A program made the translations under genes and the position numbers. Shown in pieces: positions 1 through 9,473 of a stretch of 64,000 nt of DNA. Position 1 is the first letter of the stretch, and every line of letters begins with the position of its first letter. Location of the stretch: the NCBI RefSeq assembly GCF_003612055.1, contig NZ_RAWB01000002.1, positions 1-64,000 on the forward strand, given 5' to 3'. The notes below the pieces were generated by a model, which was not told the origin of the DNA, searched no databases, and was given only the letters and a program-made list of their open reading frames with translations. This DNA comes from Corallococcus llansteffanensis (GTDB lineage: Bacteria; Myxococcota; Myxococcia; Myxococcales; Myxococcaceae).

Positions 1-1402
1 CCACGGCGCAGGTGCCTACGTCGAGGACCTGGCCGGGGCCCATCGTCACGTTCAGGTTGGCGGTCTTGCGCGTGCCGCTACTGGTGTGGGTGAGCTTGAA
101 CGGCAATGTGCCCCGGACGAGGTCCGCGTTCAGGGTCACCTTCCACGCCACCGTGGCGCTGCAGCTCTCCAGACCGCCGCAGCCGGCCCGGAGCATGTAG
201 GTGCCGGCGGACTCCACGCGGAGCTTGAAGCCACAGCCATCGAAGCTGGCGGCGACCTCGCTGCCCTGGGCGTCGAGGACGCGCAGCTTGGGGTCGCCCG
301 TGGGGGGGAAGTCTGGCAGGCCGCAGGCGTTCACCTGCACCACGTCCCCCGTGCCGAGCGTGAACACCTTGTCCACCGAGTTCCGGGTGGCGTTGTCGGT
401 GTCGGTCGTCGTGTAGCCGAACGCGTTGGCCGGACGCACCGGGGCCGGCGGCATCCCGGTACACAGCCGCGTGCTGCCGTTCTGGAGCTCGGTGCATACA
501 CCCTTGAGGGCCGGGTAGACGTACGTGCTCTGCGTGCCGGTGCAGCCCGTCTCGCTGCACACGTTCACCACGTTGCAGCTGCCGTTGGCGACGTAGTCCA
601 CACCGTACCCCCGCACGACGATGCCCGCGAGGGTGTGCTGGCCTGGCGCGTACACCGCCGCGCCCGACGTGCCAGGGAAGGTGTCCGAGTTGGACACGAA
701 GTAATCCAGCGTGCCCGAGCGCGCGTCACGCACCGAGCCGCCGGAGTCGAGCTTGAAGGGGATGCCGCTGCTGCCGCCGACGACGGCCACGTTCTGCGCG
801 GCGCCCAGCGCGGTGTTGCCCGTGCGGACGGGCGCCGGGGTGAAGCGCGGCGTGGCCGGCCGGTCCAGGCGCACGACGGCGTAGTCCAGGTTCTGCCCGT
901 TCACCGTGCCGTGCTGGCGCGCCACGATGGAGCCGCAGGTGAAGACGTCCTGCGACGTGATGGAATGCAGCACGCCCGCCGCGGTCCGATAGAAGTTGAA
1001 GACGAAATAGGTGTTGGCGCACTCCGCGGCGTTTCCCACGCAGTGGCCCGCGGTGAGCACCAGGTCATCGTCGATGAGCGTGCCGGAGCAGAAGGCCGCC
1101 CGCGGATCATTCCAGAAGCGCTCGGTGGAGCAGAGGTTGAGGCCGGTGCCCAGGTTCGGCCCGGGGAAGGTGACGTTGTTCGGGTCCGTCAGGTCGATGA
1201 ACTCCGGGTGCACCAGCCCCACGGTGGCCTGCTGGGCCCTCGCGCGCAGCGTGGCATCCGGGTGGGCGTAGACGTCCAGCCGGTTGTCCGTGCCGTAGAC
1301 CACCGCGTGCTTCTGCCCCGCGAGGGATTCATCCGACGGGCCGCAGCCCGCCGCGAGCGCAAGAGCGCCCATCACCAGGAACCCAGACTTGAGATGATTC
1401 AT
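1..1402 (-). CDS. Trypsin-like serine protease lipoprotein, 3' end outside window
   Basis: Secreted chymotrypsin-fold (S1-type) protease, visible as about 467 N-terminal codons; the C-terminus lies beyond base 1. The N-terminus is a lipoprotein signal with lipobox LAAGC at residue 20. The catalytic triad is readable: His120 in TAGHC, Asp173 in NLDYAVVRLD, and Ser246 in FPGTSGAAV, a GxSG variant in which the usual second Gly and Pro are replaced by Ala-Ala. Paired cysteines around the triad fit disulfides in an exported enzyme. After about residue 300 a beta-rich tail begins (VFTLGTGDVVQVNACG), like the pre-peptidase C-terminal domains of myxobacterial proteases. Start chosen at the ATG before MNHLKSGF because it gives a clean signal peptide. 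Divergent from the next gene. Function inferred from triad and fold motifs. Confidence 0.88.
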   Translation of the reverse strand, partial: MNHLKSGFLVMGALALAAGCGPSDESLAGQKHAVVYGTDNRLDVYAHPDATLRARAQQATVGLVHPEFIDLTDPNNVTFPGPNLGTGLNLCSTERFWNDPRAAFCSGTLIDDDLVLTAGHCVGNAAECANTYFVFNFYRTAAGVLHSITSQDVFTCGSIVARQHGTVNGQNLDYAVVRLDRPATPRFTPAPVRTGNTALGAAQNVAVVGGSSGIPFKLDSGGSVRDARSGTLDYFVSNSDTFPGTSGAAVYAPGQHTLAGIVVRGYGVDYVANGSCNVVNVCSETGCTGTQSTYVYPALKGVCTELQNGSTRLCTGMPPAPVRPANAFGYTTTDTDNATRNSVDKVFTLGTGDVVQVNACGLPDFPPTGDPKLRVLDAQGSEVAASFDGCGFKLRVESAGTYMLRAGCGGLESCSATVAWKVTLNADLVRGTLPFKLTHTSSGTRKTANLNVTMGPGQVLDVGTCAV

Positions 1403-1786
1403 GAAGGGATGCCTTTGTTTGGAGGAAGACAAGCAGCCCTACCGTGCCAAGTCGGACAAACCATACCACCCCAGAAGACGGGCACTCCTCAAGAAAATCA
1501 GCAAGTCTAAGTATAGGACAGATGGGGGCCCTCTTGAGGGCGGCGGGCGGGTGTAGAGGGGCTGAGAAGAACCGCTTGCGTTGGCTGGGAGCAAGGCCTG
1601 TAGAGGGGCCGTGCAGCCCGTCTGGGCACACGCCGGCCCCAGCGCCCCACCCAGGCGGGATGGCACAGGCCCGTGGCCTTCAACGCGCCCCACTGCATCC
1701 CCGTTCTCGGCGATTGGATCAATCGTGCTTGGCCTGACGAATGGGCGCAGTATCATCGCGGTCCACAACCCGGAAGGAAGCTCTTC
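1403..1786. other. Intergenic region between divergent genes
   Basis: About 380 bases separate the divergent starts of the protease and the small exported protein. It must carry both promoters. It is somewhat less GC-rich just upstream of the protease (bases 1490-1520). I see no clear sigma-54 box, strong hairpin or credible coding sequence in it. Confidence 0.4.
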
Positions 1787-2329
1787 ATGCGTTTGCAACA
1801 CGTATTCGCCGCCATGGTCCTGCTGTCCACGTCCGCGCGCGCCGACGAGCTCAAGCCCTTTCAGAAGGAGGCCAAGATCTCCTTCGAGAAGTCGATCTCC
1901 AGCGCTCTGAAGGACGCCAACACCGCGTGTGGCACCAGGCTCAAGGTCAAGACCAACTTCAACTGGTTCAATCCCAAGGACTGGGACGGCGTGGGCTACG
2001 AGGACTCCTGCAAAGAGGTGCTTCTTGGCCTCGCGGCCATGTGCGAGCGTCCCGAGTACAAGAAGGCCCTCGCCAAGAAGGTAACCGGCGTGGCGTGCCA
2101 GTTCACGTTGAACCTCCCCGCGGACGTGGCTCAATACGGAGGCATGTACGGGTTCATCAACCCCGAGCACCCCGACAACAAGCAGAAGGCCGGCACCAAC
2201 GACACCAAGCCGCGCAACGTCTCGATCTGGAAGGGCTGGCTCACGTACCAGATGCACAAGGGCGACAAGACCATCGCGGACGACACCCGGACCGTCCTCG
2301 ATGAGGCGCTGAAAGCCGGTTCCCGGTAG
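1787..2329 (+). CDS. Exported protein of unknown function (180 aa)
   Basis: Not recognised. The start at the ATG of MRLQHVF is fixed by a strong ribosome site (GGAAGGAAG, 1772-1780) seven bases upstream and by the Sec signal peptide it opens, cleaved after about residue 19 (STSARA-DE). The mature part is hydrophilic and has four cysteines (TACGT, EDSCKE, AMCERP, VACQF), suggesting two disulfides in a periplasmic or secreted protein. The central NFNWFNPKDW stretch is rich in aromatic residues. The following gene is convergent, so this is probably a single-gene unit. Confidence 0.75.
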   Translation: MRLQHVFAAMVLLSTSARADELKPFQKEAKISFEKSISSALKDANTACGTRLKVKTNFNWFNPKDWDGVGYEDSCKEVLLGLAAMCERPEYKKALAKKVTGVACQFTLNLPADVAQYGGMYGFINPEHPDNKQKAGTNDTKPRNVSIWKGWLTYQMHKGDKTIADDTRTVLDEALKAGSR

Positions 2330-2545
2330 GACCCATTCCAGGCGGTCGCGGCTTGGACAGAGAGCCCGTGCGCATCGCCCGCGCAAGGCCTCCCAGGGCC
2401 GGTTGTTTTCCAGCCTCTCGCGGGAGTCTCGTGAGCCTTTGCCGGGCTCTTCACGGGCGCCGCGTTCCCTCGCTCTGAACACACCCAGATTGTGCAGGTC
2501 TGCCAGGTACTTGCGAACCGTTTCCTGGCGCCCCGACAGCCTGGG

Positions 2546-3097
2546 TCACGGAGTGCGTTGCCACTCCACCAGCGTCCAGACGAAGTAGCTGATCGCGGCC
2601 AGCCCTCCGAGGCCCAGGAGGAGCACCGGCCCATGGACAAGCAGGACAGAGTTCATCGCGTGGAGGAATCGGCGCGCTCGCGTCCGAGGAGGCCCGAACG
2701 CGTCCTCCAGCCTGCGGGCTTCTTCCTCGGTGACGAGGAACAACGGCATGTCCGTCACCTCGTGGATGATGAAGGATTGCCACCGGGGAACATGGAAGCC
2801 CCCCTGGCCGTCCCGGTCGAGGTAGGTCTCAATCACCTTCGCCTGCTCCAGGTCCTCCACGCGTTTCCAGAGCGTGCCGCTCGGCGGGGAGTCATCGTTT
2901 TCGCGGAGGCAGCTCACCTCGAAAGAGATGCGCGAGGAAAGCATCTCTGGAGGGCCTCGGAACACGCGCGCCACCCGTCCCATCACCACCGCTTCGCCCG
3001 ATGTGCCAGGCGGTAGCTCGACGCGCTCAATCTCGACTTGAACGTGCAGCGCCGCGTCCACTGCGGCGCGAGCGTATTGGTCGGGGGGCATGGCCAT
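2546..3097 (-). CDS. Membrane-anchored protein of unknown function (183 aa)
   Basis: Not recognised. A soluble N-terminal part of about 140 residues contains a beta-rich stretch (VEIERVELPPG, VVMGRVARVF) that reads like a small OB/SH3-like fold. One hydrophobic helix near the C-terminus (about residues 152-174, VLLVHGPVLLLGLGG) would anchor it, followed by a short tail. An acidic segment ending in FLVTEEEARRLEDAF precedes the helix. No signal peptide is visible, so the bulk probably faces the cytoplasm. Convergent with the preceding gene; the 216 bases between them hold nothing obvious. Confidence 0.7.
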   Translation of the reverse strand: MAMPPDQYARAAVDAALHVQVEIERVELPPGTSGEAVVMGRVARVFRGPPEMLSSRISFEVSCLRENDDSPPSGTLWKRVEDLEQAKVIETYLDRDGQGGFHVPRWQSFIIHEVTDMPLFLVTEEEARRLEDAFGPPRTRARRFLHAMNSVLLVHGPVLLLGLGGLAAISYFVWTLVEWQRTP

Positions 3098-3705
3098 CGT
3101 TGGAGCCTACCCTGGCCGGGGGCTACAGGAGTCCAACACCCACCCATTCGCCGATGGATGATTTCCGAGTTCGGGAACACGTCTCTTGACGCCTTCGGCC
3201 CAGACCGAAGTGGCGAGCGCTGATCCTGTTGGCGCCCGAGTGCCACCGCCACCTGCGCCACACTGACCGCCCCATGCCGCAAGCCCACGCCGTTCGGGCC
3301 AGCCACGCCGAAGGGGCACACTGGGAGCACATGAGGGGGGTGGGCCTGGCCCCGACGCGAGAGCCCCCGCGGGCCGCGGGGTGTTGAGGCTCAAGCCGCC
3401 ACAGCCAAGAGCGCCAAGCCCCTGCCGCACACCTCAAGGTCCCGTTCCGCGAGTCCCGACCTGACGCACCGCGGGTGCGGAAATTCACCGTGCGCTCGAC
3501 TACGAGTCCCCCGCCAACAGGACGTGGACCCGATGGCCAGCCTGGCGGTGTATGTCATCAGCGTCGAGTACGAGCACGACTCCTTCGGATTGGGGGAATG
3601 AAATGGCCGGCGATAGGACCCGAATCCAAGCGGGTTCGAGAGAGGCACTCTGGCACCCGCGCCTCTTCGAGGCGCAGGCCAGGCGCTCACTCCCGGGGTT
3701 GCACT
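3098..3705. other. Non-coding or decayed stretch
   Basis: Roughly 600 bases without a convincing gene on either strand. Codon-position GC bias is weak in all six frames, unlike the neighbouring genes. A short plus-strand reading of about 22 codons from 3532 (MASLAVYVISVEYEHD) has normal codon bias and may be a remnant, but nothing around it extends it. Its position before two further gene fragments suggests old deletion damage. Confidence 0.35.
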
Positions 3706-3926
3706 TCAGGGGCCCTTCTTCTTCAGGGCCACGGTGATGGCATCCGCTCCGTAGTCGTTGGCGTTCGCCAGTTGTCCGTGGAAGGATTTCGCCGGATCAC
3801 CGACCGTGAAGGCGTGGACCTTGGGGAGGGTGGTGCGCTTCGTCACCGTGTTGCCGCTGGCGGGCGCGCTCACCTCCGCGGTCAGGAACTGGTCCCCATC
3901 CTTCGCCACCACGGGCGCCGCATGGT
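3706..3926 (-). pseudogene. C-terminal remnant of an unidentified gene
   Basis: The last 70 or so codons of a minus-strand gene with normal codon bias, ending ITVALKKKGP. There is no ribosome site or signal sequence at the first available GTG (3912). Upstream the frame stays open but runs antisense into the plus-strand remnant that starts near 3930, so it looks like a truncated 3' end joined to foreign sequence. The beta-rich composition (FLTAEVSAPASGNTV) would fit the tail of an exported protein. Family not recognised. Confidence 0.4.
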
Positions 3927-4179
3927 AGGGCGACTGCCCCAGTTCAGTGCGGAGTTCCAGCTGCGCACCGGGGCGAGCCCGCAGGTCGTCGACCGCGTCA
4001 ACCGCATGCTGTTGCTCAACTTCGCGCAGCCCCTGAAGGGCACCATCTCCCGGGCCTGGCCCGTCGCGGGAGGGTTCGCTGCGTGGAGGCAGGAGGTGTT
4101 GCTTGCCCGTCGTCAGCGCCAGGGACTGCCGCTGACCGAAGAGGACTGGGACTGGTTCGTCTCACCCGACCCCCGGTGA
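3927..4179 (+). pseudogene. C-terminal remnant of an unidentified plus-strand gene
   Basis: About 83 codons with strong third-position GC bias, starting abruptly near FSAEFQLRTG and ending ARRQRQGLPLTEEDWDWF plus a short tail. No start codon with a ribosome site precedes it, and the sequence before 3927 in this frame has lost coding character. It meets the minus-strand remnant tail to head at about 3927, which marks a deletion or rearrangement joint. The family was not recognised; the Trp- and Arg-rich helix suggests a cytoplasmic enzyme tail. Confidence 0.4.
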
Positions 4180-4246
4180 GTGCCTTCTCCAGATAACGGC
4201 GGGGCGTTACACGCTTTCACACGCAAGCCTCCTCCTCCAGGGTGGG

Positions 4247-5311
4247 ATGTCGTCCCGCATCCGGTCTCCCACACTGGTGCGCATGGTCCCTCCCTCCGAA
4301 CCGCGGGCTTCGCCCACCGCGCAGTTCATGCAGTACGTCACCGGGTACTGGATTACGCAGATCCTCGGCACGCTGGTCCGGCTGGAGGTGGTGGAGCAGC
4401 TGGCCGGGGGCCCGCGTCCCTGTGCCGACGTGGCCCGGGCGCTGGGCCTGGAGGGCCAGCACCTGTACCGGCTGCTGCGCGGTGGCGTCACCGCGGGCAT
4501 GCTCGTGGAAGCCCCGCCGCGCACCTTCGCGTTGACGCCCCTGGGGGAGGCCCTGCGCAGGGGCGTGCCGGGCTCCATGCGGGGCATGGCGCTCACGATG
4601 AGCAACCCTGGCCACTGGCTGCCCTGGGGGCAGCTCGGCGAAGCGGTCCGCACGGGAAAACCGCGCACGCTCGAAACCCTGGGGATGGACTTCTGGGGAT
4701 GGCTGAACCGCGACCCCGTGCTGACCGAGGAGTTCGCGGAGGCCATGGGCAACGTCTCCGACGAGGTGGGCGTGGAGCTCGCCGCGCTCCACGACTTCTC
4801 CAGCCTCGCGCGGGTGGCGGACATCGGAGGCAGCCAGGGCGTCCTCCTGGGCCATGTACTCAAGGCCCATCCCGGCTGCCGGGGAATCCTCTTCGACCAG
4901 CCGGCTGTCATCCCCAGCGCCCGGGCCCGCCTGGAAGCGCAGGGTCTGGCGGACCGCGTGGACCTGGTGGGCGGTGACTTCTTCGCGTCCGGCATCCCCG
5001 AAGCGGAGGCGTACCTGCTCAAGTTCATCCTCCACGACTGGCCGGACACTCAGGCCTCCCGCATCCTCCAGCGGATCCACGACGGCTCGCCGTCCCGGGC
5101 CCGGCTGTTCGTGCTGGAGCAGGTGATTCCAGACGACGGCAGTCCTTCGTTCGCGTCGCTGTTGGATCTGAACATGCTGGCGGTGGTGGGCGGAAAAGAG
5201 CGCACGGGGGAGGAGTTCCGAACGCTCTTCGCCGCCACCGGTTGGACGCTGGAAGGCATCTCGCCCAGTCGCACGGGCATGAGCCTCATCGAAGCCCGCC
5301 GCGGGCAGTGA
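4247..5311 (+). CDS. SAM-dependent O-methyltransferase (ASMT/plant OMT type)
   Basis: Class I methyltransferase of the acetylserotonin/hydroxyneurosporene O-methyltransferase family, moving a methyl group from S-adenosylmethionine to a hydroxyl of a small aromatic or polyketide-like substrate. An N-terminal winged-helix dimerisation domain (about residues 30-110) precedes the Rossmann domain. SAM motifs are visible: VADIGGSQG, the acidic loop FDQPAVI, and GDFF. The catalytic base is the His of LKFILHDWPD. Length matches the family (about 340). The first ATG (4247) or the one at residue 13 (MVPPSEP) could be the start. No biosynthetic cluster is adjacent, so the substrate cannot be named. The stop lies 10 bases before a tRNA-like scar. 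Confidence 0.85.
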   Translation: MSSRIRSPTLVRMVPPSEPRASPTAQFMQYVTGYWITQILGTLVRLEVVEQLAGGPRPCADVARALGLEGQHLYRLLRGGVTAGMLVEAPPRTFALTPLGEALRRGVPGSMRGMALTMSNPGHWLPWGQLGEAVRTGKPRTLETLGMDFWGWLNRDPVLTEEFAEAMGNVSDEVGVELAALHDFSSLARVADIGGSQGVLLGHVLKAHPGCRGILFDQPAVIPSARARLEAQGLADRVDLVGGDFFASGIPEAEAYLLKFILHDWPDTQASRILQRIHDGSPSRARLFVLEQVIPDDGSPSFASLLDLNMLAVVGGKERTGEEFRTLFAATGWTLEGISPSRTGMSLIEARRGQ

Positions 5312-5320
5312 ACGAACCTC

Positions 5321-5351
5321 CCGGTGGTGGGTTCGATTCCCGCCACCTCCA
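5321..5351 (+). other. 3' end of a tRNA or tmRNA-like gene (integration scar)
   Basis: A canonical T-arm is present: stem GTGGG (5327-5331), loop TTCGATT (5332-5338), stem CCCGC (5339-5343). It is followed by a 3' acceptor strand CACCTCC and discriminator A (5344-5351). No matching 5' acceptor GGAGGTG, D-arm or anticodon arm exists upstream, where the methyltransferase coding sequence runs. Such isolated 3' ends are typical attachment-site copies left when integrative elements use tRNA or ssrA genes. The T-loop and CACCTCCA end fit tmRNA as well as a tRNA. Confidence 0.6.
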
Positions 5352-5516
5352 ATCGAGTTCGGACGCGATGAGCGACCTGCCCGCGTTCATCGACGCGCAC
5401 CCGCGTGACGGTGGGCCCGGCGCCCGGGGCGGCTTCGCCGGACACGCCTTCGCGCTGGCGCTCGACATGGAGCCCGAGGACATCGCGGACTCCATTCCGC
5501 TGGACGCGCTGGTGGT

Positions 5517-6454
<938 letters not shown>

Positions 6455-6458
<4 letters not shown>

Positions 6459-6538
6459 TGGGCATTGGCCGGGCCACGTTGCACGACAAGCTGCGCAAGC
6501 ACGGGCTCCTCACGGAGGACGAGGAATCGGAACGCTGA
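6455..6538 (+). pseudogene. Fis-type HTH tail of an NtrC-family activator (remnant)
   Basis: About 27 codons ending in TGA read ALGIGRATLHDKLRKHGLL followed by an acidic tail. This is the recognition helix and C-terminus of a Fis-type DNA-binding domain, as found at the end of sigma-54-dependent response regulators. The rest of the gene (receiver and AAA+ domains) is absent: the sequence switches at 6459 to the antisense subtilase copy. It records that the duplication replaced or deleted an enhancer-binding protein gene. Confidence 0.65.
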
Positions 6539-6610
6539 GGCCGCTGGCAATGACGGACGCGATGGAGACCGGAGCCACGGCCAGACACCGTGGCTCCAAG
6601 CTCCCAGGCG

Positions 6611-7858
6611 TCAGTCGTTGTTCGCCGCGGGCTTCAAGCCTCCGTAGAACCCGCCGTACGGCTGGAACGACCAGAGCGACGCGCCCCACCGCTCGTAGAG
6701 CTTGAGGGTGCCGGGCGCGAACATCGTGTCGTAGTAGCAACCCGCGACGCCGTTCCCCAGCTTGAGCTGCGGACTGCCCGTGAGCAGGCGAGGCCCCGCG
6801 CCCGGCTGCTGGAGCGTGGCCACCTGGGCGGAGTAGTCCGGCTCGCTGCCCAGATAGACGTACGGGTACTGAAAGATGTTGCAGGAGACGCCGCCATTGG
6901 GCTCGCAGAGGTTCTTGTAGTCCGTGTAGGAGACCTCCTGCCCCAGGAAGCCCGTGTTGAGGGCCTCGGTCCCGAAGTGCGCCAGTGTGGCACCGTCCGG
7001 AATGCGCATGACGTGCGCATAGGGCGTGAGCACCCAGTACGCCTTCCTCACGAAGTTGGGCGTCACGAAGATGGGCGGGACGGAACAGTCATCGCTGCGC
7101 TGGAAGTGCGTGAAGAAGCGCCATTCGCTGCCAGAGACATAGAGCTCCGGCGTCCCCCAGGGATCGCTCCCCACGGCCACGCGATAGCCATTCGCGTAGT
7201 ACTGACCATCCCAGGGCCTGCGCGGCACCGGCGCCATGTAGCCATACACCTCACCGCCAAAGCGGTTGAACACCCTCACGTGGGGGCCGCCGCCAGGGCC
7301 GGGGATGGTGACGATCTCCGCGACGTTGTCGCGCGTGACATCGCCCGCGCCCAGCCGGACACCGCCGGTGAAGCCCGGGTCATAGGCCCAGAACTCGTTG
7401 ATGAGCGTGGGCGCCCCCACCGCCTTCCACACGCGGATGAGCGGGCCCATTCCACGGCCGGGCGCGGTGATGATCTCATCGAAGCCATCCCCATCCACGT
7501 CACCGGTGGCCACGAAGACACCGCCACGGAAGTTCGAGTCGTAGGCGAAGAACTCGCGCAGCACCGCGCCATTGTTGACGTCGAACACGCGGACCAGCGG
7601 CCCCCCGCCCTCGCTGGTGCCCGTCACGGAGTCCGGGCGCCAGTTCGTCGTGACGCGGCCGGTGGCCATCTCCACGCCCACGCTCATCGTGGACTCATAG
7701 GCGAAGAAGGAGTTCCAGTTGGCGTTGCTGTTGGGGTCGAAGGTCTTCACCGCCGGGCCACCGCCCGGACCGGCGCCGGTGGCATACAGCGGGGTGTTGG
7801 GTTTGGCGCTCGCCATCGTGGTGACGGCGAGTGCCGAGAGCAGCAGCAGCCGATGCAT
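6611..7858 (-). CDS. Secreted FG-GAP/VCBS-like repeat protein (415 aa)
   Basis: Exported protein with four or so repeats in the N-terminal 220 residues of the form GPGGGP-VRVF-FAYD-F-GGV-VA-GDVDGDG-DEI-T. This is an FG-GAP/integrin-alpha-like beta-propeller blade with a calcium-loop DGDGFDE. The C-terminal half lacks repeats and has several Tyr/Trp-rich segments and cysteines, with no family I recognise. Start at the ATG of MHRLLLLS, preceded by AGGAG; a Sec signal ends near TTMASA-K. Such propellers usually bind ligands or surfaces. It follows the kelch-like gene at 7933 in the same direction (74-base gap), so they may be co-transcribed. Confidence 0.8.
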   Translation of the reverse strand: MHRLLLLSALAVTTMASAKPNTPLYATGAGPGGGPAVKTFDPNSNANWNSFFAYESTMSVGVEMATGRVTTNWRPDSVTGTSEGGGPLVRVFDVNNGAVLREFFAYDSNFRGGVFVATGDVDGDGFDEIITAPGRGMGPLIRVWKAVGAPTLINEFWAYDPGFTGGVRLGAGDVTRDNVAEIVTIPGPGGGPHVRVFNRFGGEVYGYMAPVPRRPWDGQYYANGYRVAVGSDPWGTPELYVSGSEWRFFTHFQRSDDCSVPPIFVTPNFVRKAYWVLTPYAHVMRIPDGATLAHFGTEALNTGFLGQEVSYTDYKNLCEPNGGVSCNIFQYPYVYLGSEPDYSAQVATLQQPGAGPRLLTGSPQLKLGNGVAGCYYDTMFAPGTLKLYERWGASLWSFQPYGGFYGGLKPAANND

Positions 7859-7932
7859 GGGGTTTCTCCTGGGAAGACTGCGGGTGAGGGGCCGCATCCT
7901 CCCAGGAAGCACTGACAGCTCCCGTCACCGGC

Positions 7933-9405
7933 TCACTGCGTCAAACGCTGGCTGGACCAGACCCGCGCGTTCCGGCGCTCCTCGGGATTGGCGCTCGTGC
8001 CTCCAAACACATAGATGCGGCCGTCTTCACCCTGGCTGGCGGTGAAACCACTACCGGGGCCATACATCCGGGAAGCCTGGGACCACGGGCCCACGCGGCC
8101 CTCTGCCTGGAGCGGTGCGGTGAGGACACGCCCCTTTTCCATGAGAAGAACCAGCCGATCCTCCATCGCCAGCAACCGCACCACTTCCAGGCGTGCATCG
8201 CCGCCGTGCGACCGCCCCGACCACGAAGGCGTGGAGGGCTCCGTCCGCCAGACATGCTCGGCGTCGAGTGCCATGGAGTGCAGCGTGCCCTCGGCCCCCG
8301 TCACATACAGACGGCCCATCGCCACCGCTGGCGTCTGGTCGAAGTGAAGCGCGGCGGGGGCCTCGATGGACTCCCACCCTTCGATGCGTGATGCGGAGCG
8401 CTTCGCGCGCCAGAGCTGGGGCGTGCCCGTCGTGAAGTAGCTCCTATCGAGCGAGCCTCCGACCACCCACAGCTCCGCGCCAGCCGCCACCAGCGCATGC
8501 CACCCGCGAGGCTGGGGCAGTGGGGCTTCTGTTTGCCAGGGGCCCAGTGTTCCATCTTCTCGCAGGGGCGCGGAACTCACCACCTTGGAGAAACCTTCCC
8601 GGAGCTCGCCGCCCGCGACGAACAGCCGCTGATCCGCCACGACCATCGCGTGATGGACGAGCGGGTCGGGCAACTGCGCGCTCTCCGTCCATGCGCCCAG
8701 CACGCCCTCCGCCTGGATGGGCGCGGAAAGGACAGTCGCTCGTCGGTCGAGCGAAGAAGTCGAACCCGGCGAGAAGCTCAGCCCTCCCGAAACGAAGACA
8801 CGGTCCCGTGAGGCCGCGGAGGCATGGTAGTAGAGGTCGACAGGCATGGACTGCTCCGCCCGCCAGAGCGCGAGGCCGCCCTCCGCGGGCCAGGGCTCCG
8901 CCTCGGGCCCCCTCGTCGGACAGGAGCTCCCGGAGCACAGACACAGGGGGACCGCTGGAACACCATAATCACTGACAAAGAGACGGCGCTTCACACAAGT
9001 CTCACCTTCCGCGCAGAGACCGTCTCCGCAGATGCGGTGGCAGCGAAGATCGCCAGTCTGCTTGGGCGGAGAACAGTTTCCACTCAGGCACGGTGGAAGA
9101 TCGTATTTCGTGTAGTCACACGCTTCGCCGTGGTCACAGTCCCCCGTCACCTTGTTCGGACAGGCCCGGAAGGAAGAGGAGCGGGGTCCATCGGTCCGCG
9201 CAGCGGCCAGTTCGGCGCGAGCGCGTCGCGCGTCGTGGAGGTCCCTCGGCGAAGGAGGCTCCGACGAGGAGGCCAGGTCCGCCTCCTGCCAGCGGATGAA
9301 GGCGTGCCCCAGCAGCGCCACCGTGAGCAATCCGAGCACGGCCGCGAGACCGATGAGGGTGACACGGCGGCGCGCGGGAGCGGGGGGAGGAGGTGCCAGG
9401 GACAT
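7933..9405 (-). CDS. Membrane-anchored kelch-like beta-propeller protein (490 aa)
   Basis: An N-terminal uncleaved anchor (about residues 15-36, LIGLAAVLGLLTVALLGHAF) holds an exported protein. A Cys-rich segment follows (about 80-165, with repeated CxxGxC and CxxxxxGDGLCAEGETC spacing), typical of myxobacterial disulfide modules. Then come kelch/galactose-oxidase-type propeller blades with recurring RVFVSGG, RLFVAGG, LWVVGG and IYVFGG strands and PWQTEAPLPQPR turns. No catalytic residues are evident. A binding or structural role at the cell envelope is likely. The gene upstream (9474) is in the same direction. Confidence 0.75.
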   Translation of the reverse strand: MSLAPPPPAPARRRVTLIGLAAVLGLLTVALLGHAFIRWQEADLASSSEPPSPRDLHDARRARAELAAARTDGPRSSSFRACPNKVTGDCDHGEACDYTKYDLPPCLSGNCSPPKQTGDLRCHRICGDGLCAEGETCVKRRLFVSDYGVPAVPLCLCSGSSCPTRGPEAEPWPAEGGLALWRAEQSMPVDLYYHASAASRDRVFVSGGLSFSPGSTSSLDRRATVLSAPIQAEGVLGAWTESAQLPDPLVHHAMVVADQRLFVAGGELREGFSKVVSSAPLREDGTLGPWQTEAPLPQPRGWHALVAAGAELWVVGGSLDRSYFTTGTPQLWRAKRSASRIEGWESIEAPAALHFDQTPAVAMGRLYVTGAEGTLHSMALDAEHVWRTEPSTPSWSGRSHGGDARLEVVRLLAMEDRLVLLMEKGRVLTAPLQAEGRVGPWSQASRMYGPGSGFTASQGEDGRIYVFGGTSANPEERRNARVWSSQRLTQ

Positions 9406-9473
9406 GGCCCCAATCTAATCGAAGCGCTGGGGCATCTTGTATTTCTCGGCGATCTTCTGGGTGCCCTACCCAC

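Noticed and set aside
86..1510. 474-codon open frame on the plus strand
   Set aside because: Antisense to the trypsin-like protease, which shows a lipobox and full catalytic triad.
5230..5351. Complete tRNA gene ending at 5351
   Set aside because: Only the T-arm and 3' acceptor strand are present; no 5' acceptor, D-arm or anticodon arm upstream.
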